Positions 42,580 to 49,934 of a stretch of DNA of 64,000 nt are shown here, in pieces (position 1 is the stretch's first letter; the number at the start of each line of letters is the position of its first letter). The notes under the pieces were generated by a model that ran no database searches, was not told the origin of the DNA, and was given only the letters and a program-made list of their open reading frames with translations. The stretch spans positions 62,001 through 126,000 of the forward strand of contig NZ_QBKN01000001.1 in the NCBI RefSeq assembly GCF_003054175.1. Reading direction: 5' to 3'. This DNA is from Allosediminivita pacifica. GTDB taxonomy: Bacteria > Pseudomonadota > Alphaproteobacteria > Rhodobacterales > Rhodobacteraceae. A program made the position numbers and the translations under genes.

Positions 42580-43772
42580 TGCTTCACGTACATCTGGCGG
42601 GGGCGGTTGCAGAAGCATTCCGCCGGGCCGCTGTCCTTGATCAGGATGCTTTCGGTGATTTCCAGACCCCAGTCGGACATCCACAGGCCCGGCATGAAGT
42701 GGAAGGTCATGCCGGGTTTCAGCACGGTCTCGTCCTCGGCCCGGAGCGAGATGGTCCGCTCGCCCCAGTCGGGCGGGTAGGAGATACCGATGGGATAGCC
42801 GCAGCGCGCACCGCGTTCGATGCCCGCGCGTTCCAGCGGGGCAGCCAGCGCCTGGGCGATGTCGCAGGCGCGGTTGCCGGCGCGGGCGGCGTCGAGGCCG
42901 GCCTCCAGCCCCTCGACCAGCGCCGCCTCGGCCGAGCGGAAGATGTCCGGCGGATCGCCAAGGAAGATCGTCCGGCAGAAGGGGGCGTGGTAGCGACGGA
43001 AGCAGCCCGAGATCTCGAAGAAGGTCGCCTCGCCCTTGCGGAAGGGCTCGCCATCCCATGTCAGGTGCGGCGCGGCGGCGTCCGAGCCCGAGGGCAAGAG
43101 CGGCACGATGGCCGCGTAGTCGCCCCAGCCTTCTTCCGTGCCGATCAGCGCGTCGCGCTGGATCTCGGCCACCACCTCGTTCTTGGGCACGCCGGGCTCG
43201 ACGCGTTCCAGCAGGCCATCGACGATCTTTTCCGAGATCCGCGCCGCCTTGCGCATGAAGTCGATCTCCTCGCGCGACTTCACGCCACGTTCCCAGTTCA
43301 CCAGCGCCGTGGCGTCGACGATCGTGGCCTTGGGCATGTTCTCGAGCAGCGCGAGATAGGCCTTGGCCGAAAAGTAGTAGTTCTCGAGCTCGACCCCCAG
43401 GCGCGGTGCCTCGTAACCCATGACGGTCAGACGGTAGGCCAGGTCCTCCATCGGGTGCAACTCGGTGTTCTGCACGTAGGGGTCGGCGTAACCGAAGACG
43501 TCATCGTCGCTCATCCAGACGGTGCGGACGGCGCCGTTCGTGTCCTGGTTGCGGCCCCACCAGACCGGGTCGCGGTCGTGGAAGACCAGCACGCCCTGAT
43601 GCACGTAGAAGGACCAGCCGTCATAGCCCGTCAGCCAAGCCATGTTGGACGGATCGGTGACCAGCAGGACCTCGATCCCCCGTCGGTCCATCGCCGCACG
43701 GGTTTGTCGCAAGCGGCGTTGGTACTCGGCCTCGGAGAAGGGAAGATCCTTCTGGAAACGGTGCTGACGCAT
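42576..43772 (-). CDS. Creatinase/ectoine hydrolase-like (DoeA-like) M24 protein
   Basis: A 398-residue pita-bread fold protein of the M24 superfamily. The N-terminal domain has LLVTDPSNMAWLTGYDGWSF, recalling ectoine hydrolase DoeA. In the C-terminal domain the metal-binding Asp pair of M24 peptidases is missing: the region reads ATFFEISGCFRRYHAPFCRT. A creatinase-like His (about His236, in DAAAPHLTW) and Glu residues (Glu253; LEITESILI) remain, so a metal-free C-N hydrolase like creatinase or DoeA is more likely than a peptidase. AAAGGAGAAG precedes ATG 43772. It is the first gene of the operon. Ectoine or another cyclic amidine or guanidino compound is a possible substrate. Confidence 0.87.
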   Translation of the reverse strand: MRQHRFQKDLPFSEAEYQRRLRQTRAAMDRRGIEVLLVTDPSNMAWLTGYDGWSFYVHQGVLVFHDRDPVWWGRNQDTNGAVRTVWMSDDDVFGYADPYVQNTELHPMEDLAYRLTVMGYEAPRLGVELENYYFSAKAYLALLENMPKATIVDATALVNWERGVKSREEIDFMRKAARISEKIVDGLLERVEPGVPKNEVVAEIQRDALIGTEEGWGDYAAIVPLLPSGSDAAAPHLTWDGEPFRKGEATFFEISGCFRRYHAPFCRTIFLGDPPDIFRSAEAALVEGLEAGLDAARAGNRACDIAQALAAPLERAGIERGARCGYPIGISYPPDWGERTISLRAEDETVLKPGMTFHFMPGLWMSDWGLEITESILIKDSGPAECFCNRPRQMYVKQ

Positions 43773-43809
43773 GGGCTTCTCCTTTGGGGCTGCGGGGCCA
43801 GCTAGGCAC

Positions 43810-43819
43810 TTGTGTACAA
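43810..43819. promoter_or_regulatory. GntR operator-like palindrome 1
   Basis: TTGTGTACAA fits the GntR-family pattern TNGTnnACNA (half-site TTGT/ACAA). It lies 38 bp upstream of the start codon of the hydrolase gene. Confidence 0.6.
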
Positions 43820-43906
43820 CAGGGGATGCCGGAAAACGACACCCGCACGCTGAAAATGGACGTAAACCGCAAATCCGGCGCGACCACGCCTGATTGTGCC
43901 GTGTTG

Positions 43907-43916
43907 TTGTGCACAA
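43907..43916. promoter_or_regulatory. GntR operator-like palindrome 2
   Basis: TTGTGCACAA is a perfect 10-bp palindrome with the same half-sites as palindrome 1, 97 bp away (about nine helical turns), so a loop between two bound dimers is possible. Confidence 0.6.
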
Positions 43917-44212
43917 TAGAAACGGTACATTTCGCGCTCCTAAGGTCGCTTACCTAGCGGGACTGGTCGTCATTGAGCCTTGCGCGGTTTGCCAGAAGCT
44001 GCTTCCATTCAGGCAAGGCCCCGACATGGCACGCCCGCCAACGGCCTCTGCAGACGGTGGAGTGCGGTGCATGAAAACTGCGCACACTCCCGTAAATCGC
44101 CTTTGCGACAAGGGATTTCCGTCGATGCAGTTGCAACGCCGGAGGATGCGCGCTTTAGTCGGATCAACAAAGCGGAGCAAAAATCCGCAGCCAACAAAAC
44201 AGGGAGTTGCTC

Positions 44213-45319
44213 TTGCTGGATCAGGGCACTGACGACGCTTTCGTCGCGTTTGAACGCGTGCAGAAAAGCTACGATGGCGAAACGCTGGTCGTGAAGGACC
44301 TCAACCTCTCGATGCCCAAGGGCGAGTTTCTCACGATGCTCGGGCCCTCCGGCTCCGGCAAGACAACCTGCCTCATGATGCTCGCCGGGTTCGAGACCGC
44401 CACCCACGGCGAGATCAAGCTCGACGGCCAGCCCATCAACAACATCTCGCCACACAAGCGCGGCATCGGGATGGTGTTCCAGAACTACGCGCTCTTCCCG
44501 CACATGACCGTGGCCGAGAACCTGTCGTTCCCGCTCGAGGTGCGCAAGATCGGCAAGTCCGACCGCGAACAGAAGGTCAAGCGCGCGCTCGACATGGTCC
44601 AGATGGGCGCCTTCGGCGGCCGCCGCCCGGCGCAGCTTTCGGGCGGCCAGCAGCAGCGGATCGCGCTGGCCCGCGCGCTGGTGTTCGAACCGGAACTGGT
44701 TCTCATGGACGAACCGCTGGGCGCGCTCGACAAGCAGCTGCGCGAGCACATGCAGTTCGAGATCACCAACCTGGCGCACCAGCTTGGCATCACCACGGTC
44801 TACGTGACCCACGATCAGACCGAGGCGCTGACCATGTCGGACCGCGTCGCCGTCTTTGACGATGGCCGCATCCAGCAGCTCGACGCGCCGGACCGGCTTT
44901 ACGAGGAGCCGCAGAACAGCTTCGTCGCCCAGTTCATCGGCGAGAACAACACGCTCGAGGGCAAGGTGCTCGAGATGACCGGCAGCGATCGCTGCGTCGT
45001 CCAGCTGGACGATGGCCAGAAGATCGAGGCCAAGCCCGTGAACGTCGAGAAGGCCGGCGACCGCACCCGCGTGTCGATCCGCCCCGAACGTGTCGAGTTC
45101 AACAAGGACCGGATGCAGGAAGGCGCCCTGACGCTCAAGGCCGAGGTGCTCGAGTTCATCTACATGGGCGACATTTTCCGGACCCGCCTGCGGGTGGCCG
45201 GCAACGACGATTTCGTCATCAAGACGCGTAACGCGCCCGACCAGGTGCGCCTCACACCCGGCAGCCAGATCGAAATCGGCTGGATGCCCGAGGACTGTCG
45301 CGCGCTCGACGCGTCCTGA
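44213..45319 (+). CDS. Polyamine-type ABC transporter ATP-binding protein
   Basis: A 368-residue ATPase like PotA/PotG. Walker A is GPSGSGKTT (about 44-52), signature LSGGQQQRIALARAL, Walker B VLMDEPLGALD, switch TVYVTHDQTEAL; a C-terminal TOBE domain follows (from about 275). The start is TTG 44213 with AGGGAG 6 bp upstream. It energises the importer formed with the binding protein and two permeases downstream. The substrate class (spermidine/putrescine-like) is a family label only; related systems import many amines, opines and acids. Confidence 0.92.
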   Translation: MLDQGTDDAFVAFERVQKSYDGETLVVKDLNLSMPKGEFLTMLGPSGSGKTTCLMMLAGFETATHGEIKLDGQPINNISPHKRGIGMVFQNYALFPHMTVAENLSFPLEVRKIGKSDREQKVKRALDMVQMGAFGGRRPAQLSGGQQQRIALARALVFEPELVLMDEPLGALDKQLREHMQFEITNLAHQLGITTVYVTHDQTEALTMSDRVAVFDDGRIQQLDAPDRLYEEPQNSFVAQFIGENNTLEGKVLEMTGSDRCVVQLDDGQKIEAKPVNVEKAGDRTRVSIRPERVEFNKDRMQEGALTLKAEVLEFIYMGDIFRTRLRVAGNDDFVIKTRNAPDQVRLTPGSQIEIGWMPEDCRALDAS

Positions 45320-45443
45320 TCCGATCCGAAGTGTCGCGCAACCCGCCAGGGGATGGACGGGCCGCGCGATTCAATGCGGTGCCGGACAAAAGACGCCCGT
45401 GATCCGGTACCCCAAGTCAAACGGGCAACTTAGGGAGCAACAC

Positions 45444-46556
45444 ATGAAACTCACCAAGACGCTTCTGGCCACCACGGCGCTGACCGTGTCCGCCGGTGCA
45501 GTCGCCGCACAGGAAATGGCCGACAGCATGACGCTCGTCAGCTGGGGCGGTGCCTACCAGAACAGCCAGCAACAGGCCTACGTGGTGCCCTATCTCGAGA
45601 TGCACCCCGAGGTTTCCGTGACCTGGGATGAAAGCTCGAACGAGGCCGTGGCCAAGCTGCGCGCCATGAACGAGGCCGGCAACATCACCTGGGATCTCGT
45701 GGACGTGGTGGCCGCCGACGCCATCCGCCTCTGCGACGAAGGCCTGGCGATGGAATACGATCCCGAAGACCTTCTCGCCGAAGGCGACGACGGCACCTCG
45801 GCGGAAGACGACTTCGGCGACCTGATCGTCTCCGACTGCTTCATTCCGCAGATCGTCTACTCCACGACGTTCGGCTACCGCACCGACATGGTGCCCGAGG
45901 GCGTCGAGCCGCCGAGCGACATCTGCGACGTCTGGGATCTTGAGACCTACCCGGGCAAGCGGTCGCTCGAGAAGCGTCCGATCAACAACATGGAATGGGC
46001 CCTTCTGTGCGACGGCGTCGCCAAGGAAGACGTCTATGACGTACTCGAGACCGAGGAAGGCCAGGACCAGGCGCTCGCCAAGCTCGACGAGATCAAGGAC
46101 GACGTCATCTGGTGGTCGGCCGGCGCCGACACGCCGCAGCTTCTGGCTGACGGCGAAGTCTTCATGGGCTCGACCTACAACGGTCGTCTGTTCTCGCTCA
46201 TCGAGGAGCAGGATCAGCCCGTGGGCATGATGTGGGACGCACAGGTCTTCGATCTCGATGGCTGGATCATCCCCGAGGGTCTCGGCGATGCAGAGCTGGC
46301 CCGCGTGAAGGACTTCGTGAAGTTCGCCACCGACACCCAGCGTCTGGCCGATCAGGCGGCCTACATCTCGTACGGCCCCGCGCGCGACAGCTCGGCCCCG
46401 CTCGTGGGTCAGCACGCCGAACTGGGCATCGACATGGCGCCGCACATGCCGACCGACCCCGACAACTCGCAGAACACCTTCGTGTACAACTACGAGTTCT
46501 GGGCGGACTACCGCGACGACATCGACGCGAAGTTCCAGTCCTGGCTGGCGCAATAA
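45444..46556 (+). CDS. Polyamine-type periplasmic binding protein
   Basis: A 370-residue PotD/PotF-like receptor with signal peptide MKLTKTLLATTALTVSAGAV (cleavage near VAA/QE). Then MTLVSWGGAYQNSQQQAYVV, the typical start of this family, followed by an unusually acidic stretch near 110-125 (DPEDLLAEGDDGTSAEDDFG). The ligand region includes LADGEVFMGSTYNGRLFSL. The acidic middle could favour a cationic ligand or reflect a marine salt-adapted surface. AGGGAG lies 6 bp before ATG 45444. Stable hairpins follow the gene, often used to keep the binding-protein part of the mRNA abundant. Confidence 0.92.
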   Translation: MKLTKTLLATTALTVSAGAVAAQEMADSMTLVSWGGAYQNSQQQAYVVPYLEMHPEVSVTWDESSNEAVAKLRAMNEAGNITWDLVDVVAADAIRLCDEGLAMEYDPEDLLAEGDDGTSAEDDFGDLIVSDCFIPQIVYSTTFGYRTDMVPEGVEPPSDICDVWDLETYPGKRSLEKRPINNMEWALLCDGVAKEDVYDVLETEEGQDQALAKLDEIKDDVIWWSAGADTPQLLADGEVFMGSTYNGRLFSLIEEQDQPVGMMWDAQVFDLDGWIIPEGLGDAELARVKDFVKFATDTQRLADQAAYISYGPARDSSAPLVGQHAELGIDMAPHMPTDPDNSQNTFVYNYEFWADYRDDIDAKFQSWLAQ

Positions 46557-46564
46557 GCCACTGA

Positions 46565-46619
46565 CCGGCCGGGCCTTCGGGGCCGGCCCTTCGGCCTGCC
46601 GGGTACGCCCGGCAGGCCA
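46565..46619 (+). terminator. Two strong hairpins after the binding protein gene
   Basis: The first hairpin has a TTCG loop and GGCC-rich arms (about 46565-46590). The second is perfect: GGCCTGCCGGG (46593-46603) and CCCGGCAGGCC (46608-46618) with loop TACG. No T run follows, so partial termination or 3'-end protection inside the operon is more likely than full termination. Confidence 0.6.
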
Positions 46620-46632
46620 GACGGAGACGGCG

Positions 46633-46920
46633 ATGCCAAAGGGCTACATCATCGGCCATATCTCGGTGCACGATCCCGAGGGCTACCGCGACTATGTCGA
46701 GCGCGACACGCCCATCCTTCTCGGTCTCGGCGGACGCTTCATCGTACGCGGCGGCGCCTCGGAGACGGTGGAGGGCGAAAGCGGTGACCGGCACGTGGTG
46801 ATCGAGTTCGACGACTACGAGACCGCACGGCGCGCCTACAACGATCCCGAATATCAGGCCGTTGCCGACATCCGCCGGCGCACCGCCACATCCACAATCA
46901 TTCTCGTCGAGGGCAGCTGA
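46633..46920 (+). CDS. DUF1330 family protein
   Basis: A 95-residue ferredoxin-like (dimeric alpha/beta barrel) protein: YIIGHISVHDPEGYRDYVER, GGRFIVRGGASETVEGE, VIEFDDYETARRAYNDPEYQ. DUF1330 members have no settled function. It lies between the binding protein and permease genes of the transporter, 3 bp before the permease start, so it is translated with the system and may act on the imported compound. GGAGA precedes ATG 46633. Confidence 0.9.
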   Translation: MPKGYIIGHISVHDPEGYRDYVERDTPILLGLGGRFIVRGGASETVEGESGDRHVVIEFDDYETARRAYNDPEYQAVADIRRRTATSTIILVEGS

Positions 46921-46923
46921 TCC

Positions 46924-48621
46924 ATGACCGATGCCACCTCTGATCCGGACAAGATCGAGGCGCCCACGCCCGACAACGCGCTCCGGGCCGCCGACGCCGC
47001 CGATGGCCCCATGCTGGCCGCGGACGGTACCCCGCTCAAGAAGTCGCTGAACCGGGCGCTGCGCGCCCAGAAGCTGCGGGCGCTGTTGCTGATCGCGCCG
47101 CTGCTGATCTTCGTGCTGCTGACCTTCATCGCGCCGATCGTCGACATGCTGTTCCGCTCGGTCGAGAACCAGATCGTCTCGGAAACGCTGCCGCGCACCA
47201 CCCGCGCGCTGGCAGACTTCGATGCCGGCACGGGCGAGATCCCGGGCGAGCCGGTCTACGAGGCCGCCTACTACGACATTTTCCTCGCCTCCGAGCGCAA
47301 GGAACACACGCGGCTCGGCTCGCGGCTGAACTACGAACAGACCGGGGCCTCGTCGCTCTTCCGCCGCTCCGGCCGCGGCCTCGACGACATCGGCGAGGTC
47401 TACCAGGACCAGTTCGAGGACCTGGACGAGAACTGGGACGAGGCCGAACCCTGGGCCGAGATGATGGGCTCGCCCGAATGGCTCAACGCGCAGCGCGGCT
47501 GGACCGAGGAAGACGGCGCCATGCCGGAGTTCGAGCTGCGCGAGGGCGTGGCCGAGGTGCTGCCGAAGACCGCCGAGTTCTACGAGATTTTCGCCCGCTT
47601 CACGCAGGTCGAGGACGAGGACAGCCCGCTCGAGGAAGAGCCGTGGAGCATGGTGCACACCGCGCTCTACCAGGATCTCGCCGCGGGCGACGTGTCGGGC
47701 TACGACGGTCCGCACGCGGAGATGCTGCAGGCGGCGGATGAGCTGGTCGACAGCCCCGATTTCGAGACCGTCTCCTTTACCGACGGCTTCGAGGAGGTGG
47801 ACGAGGACTGGGCCGACCCCGAGATCTGGAACACCATCAAGATGTACGCCCCGCCCTATACCACGGGCTACTTCCTGAACGCCGTGGACATGGAAAAGAC
47901 CGTCGACGGCCCGCAGCTTCGGGACGAGGACGAACGCATCTACGGGCTGCTCTTCAAGCGCACGATGTTCATGTCCATGGTCATCACCTTCAGCTGCATC
48001 GCGCTGGGCTATCCGGTGGCCTACCTGCTGTCGAACCTGCCCGCGCGCAGCGCCAACCTGCTGATGATCCTCGTGCTTCTGCCGTTCTGGACCTCGCTTC
48101 TGGTGCGGACTTCGGCCTGGAAGGTCATGCTGCAGCAGCAGGGCGTCATCAACGACGTTCTGGTCTGGCTGGGGCTGGTGGCCGACGACTCGCGATTGGT
48201 AATGATCAACAACCAGTTCGGCACGATCGTGGCCATGACCCACATCCTGCTGCCCTTCATGATCCTGCCGATGTATTCGGTCATGTCGACGATCCCGCCC
48301 AGCTTCGTCCGCGCGGCACGTTCGCTCGGGGCGACCAACTGGACGGCCTTCTGGCGGGTCTACTTCCCGCAGTCGGTGCCGGGCATCGGCGCGGGGAGCA
48401 TCCTCGTCTTCATCCTGTCGATCGGCTACTACATCACGCCCGAGATCGTCGGCGGCACCACCGGCACCTTCATCTCGAACCGGATCGCCTACCACATCTC
48501 CAGCTCGCTCAACTGGGGCCTCGCGGCCGCGCTGGGCACCATCCTGCTGGTCGTGGTGCTGGTTCTCTACTGGGCCTACGACCGGATCGTGGGCATCGAC
48601 AACGTGAAACTGGGGGGCTGA
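46924..48621 (+). CDS. Polyamine-type ABC permease with a large insertion
   Basis: A 565-residue permease, about twice the usual PotB length. After a cytoplasmic start comes helix 1 (LLLIAPLLIFVLLTFIAPIV, about 55-75). A strongly acidic segment of about 265 residues follows before the next helix (MSMVITFSCIALGYPVAYLL, about 348-367). The rest is a normal PotB core with the EAA loop FVRAARSLGATNWTAFWRVY (about 459-478). The insertion should lie in the periplasm and has no recognised fold; it may dock the binding protein or be salt-adapted filler. Starts 3 bp after DUF1330; the next permease starts 1 bp after its stop. Confidence 0.9.
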   Translation: MTDATSDPDKIEAPTPDNALRAADAADGPMLAADGTPLKKSLNRALRAQKLRALLLIAPLLIFVLLTFIAPIVDMLFRSVENQIVSETLPRTTRALADFDAGTGEIPGEPVYEAAYYDIFLASERKEHTRLGSRLNYEQTGASSLFRRSGRGLDDIGEVYQDQFEDLDENWDEAEPWAEMMGSPEWLNAQRGWTEEDGAMPEFELREGVAEVLPKTAEFYEIFARFTQVEDEDSPLEEEPWSMVHTALYQDLAAGDVSGYDGPHAEMLQAADELVDSPDFETVSFTDGFEEVDEDWADPEIWNTIKMYAPPYTTGYFLNAVDMEKTVDGPQLRDEDERIYGLLFKRTMFMSMVITFSCIALGYPVAYLLSNLPARSANLLMILVLLPFWTSLLVRTSAWKVMLQQQGVINDVLVWLGLVADDSRLVMINNQFGTIVAMTHILLPFMILPMYSVMSTIPPSFVRAARSLGATNWTAFWRVYFPQSVPGIGAGSILVFILSIGYYITPEIVGGTTGTFISNRIAYHISSSLNWGLAAALGTILLVVVLVLYWAYDRIVGIDNVKLGG

Positions 48622-48622
48622 G

Positions 48623-49816
48623 ATGTCGGACGCAGTGGTCATCACCGAAACCAGGACGCTTCCCTACAGCTTCACCCTTCCGGTGATCGGCGCGGCGGGG
48701 GCCTTCTTCGGCATCTTCGTCGGCGCGGCGCAGGGCTCGACCCTGATGGGCATAATCGGGGGGGCGGTCATCTGCGCCGCCATCGCCTGGCTCGCGCTTC
48801 AGGTCTTCGGCACCGATCAGGAAAAGACCTTCCGCTGGGCCATCGTGGCGGTCGCTGCCGTCGCGGGCTTCCTGCTGGGCGGCCTGCCGGGGCTGGTCGT
48901 GGGCGCGCTCTTCGGGTGGTTCATCGGCTGGTTCACCTACTGGATCGGGCGGTCGCGCTACCGGGCTTTCCTTCCGCCCTATCTGACCGGCGGGCAGGTG
49001 CTGTGGCACTACAGCTTCCGGGTGCTCTGCGGGGCGATCTTCGTCTTCCTCATCACACCGATCCTCGTGGTGATGCCGCTCAGCTTCAACGCCGAGAACT
49101 TCTTCACCTTCACGCCCGAGATGCTGTCCTTCGACCCCGAGGGCTACAGCCTGCGGCACTACCGCGACTTCTTCACCTCCAATGACTGGCAGCAGGCGCT
49201 CTGGAACTCGGTCAAGATCGCGCCGATGGCGACATTGCTCGCGGTCAGCTTCGGCACGCTGGCGGCCATCGGCCTCAGTTCCGAACACGTGCCCTTCCGC
49301 CGCGCGATCATGGCAATCCTGATCTCGCCGATGATCGTGCCGCTGATCATCTCGGCTGCCGGCATGTACTTCTTCTACAGCCGCATCGGGCTGCAGGGCA
49401 CCTACCTGGGCGTCGTGCTGGCGCACGCGGCGCTGGGGATTCCCTTCGTCATCATCACCGTCACGGCGACGCTGGTGGGCTTCGACCGCTCGCTGACGCG
49501 CGCAGCGGCGAACCTCGGGGCGGACCCGATCACCACCTTCTTCCGGGTGCAGATGCCGCTGATCCTGCCGGGCGTGATCTCGGGCGGGCTCTTCGCCTTC
49601 ATCACCTCGTTCGACGAGGTGGTCGTGGTGATATTCGTGGGCTCGGCCAACCAGCAGACGCTTCCCTGGCAGATGTTCACCGGCCTGCGCGAGCAGATCT
49701 CGCCGACGATTCTCGCCGTGGCGACGATCCTCGTGGCGATCTCCATCGCGCTGCTCAGCACGGTCGAGATCCTGCGCCGCCGCTCCGAGAAGATGCGGGG
49801 CATGTCACCGAGCTGA
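48623..49816 (+). CDS. Polyamine-type ABC permease with extra N-terminal helices
   Basis: A 397-residue PotC-like permease. The first 125 residues contain about four extra hydrophobic helices (IGAAGAFFGIFVGAA, LMGIIGGAVICAAIAWLAL, AIVAVAAVAGFLLGG, LVVGALFGWFIGWFTYWIG) before the usual first helix (GAIFVFLITPILVVMPLSF, about 137-155). The EAA loop is SLTRAAANLGADPITTFFRV. PotC normally has about 265 residues. With the long partner permease, this points to a distinct transporter subgroup. A strong terminator follows 28 bp later. Confidence 0.9.
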   Translation: MSDAVVITETRTLPYSFTLPVIGAAGAFFGIFVGAAQGSTLMGIIGGAVICAAIAWLALQVFGTDQEKTFRWAIVAVAAVAGFLLGGLPGLVVGALFGWFIGWFTYWIGRSRYRAFLPPYLTGGQVLWHYSFRVLCGAIFVFLITPILVVMPLSFNAENFFTFTPEMLSFDPEGYSLRHYRDFFTSNDWQQALWNSVKIAPMATLLAVSFGTLAAIGLSSEHVPFRRAIMAILISPMIVPLIISAAGMYFFYSRIGLQGTYLGVVLAHAALGIPFVIITVTATLVGFDRSLTRAAANLGADPITTFFRVQMPLILPGVISGGLFAFITSFDEVVVVIFVGSANQQTLPWQMFTGLREQISPTILAVATILVAISIALLSTVEILRRRSEKMRGMSPS

Positions 49817-49844
49817 CCCCACGCGAAAATTGTCGCAAAACATG

Positions 49845-49875
49845 ACCGCCGCGCCCCAAAAGGCGCGGCGGTTTT
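49845..49875 (+). terminator. Terminator of the ABC transporter operon
   Basis: ACCGCCGCGCC (49845-49855) pairs with GGCGCGGCGGT (49862-49872) over CCAAAA, followed by TTT. It ends the transporter transcript. Confidence 0.85.
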
Positions 49876-49934
49876 CACGCTTTGGAAACGTCTTGCCGCC
49901 ATGTTCCCTGTGTCTAGGCCCACAGGATCCCGAC

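Larger units (their letters stand above)
43773..44212. other. Divergent control region of the hydrolase operon and ABC transporter
   Basis: The 440 bp contain no convincing gene. Two GntR-type palindromes lie close to the hydrolase operon (43810-43819 and 43907-43916). The remaining part toward the transporter (43920-44200) has lower GC than its surroundings and no further clear repeats; it probably holds the transporter promoter. Confidence 0.6.
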
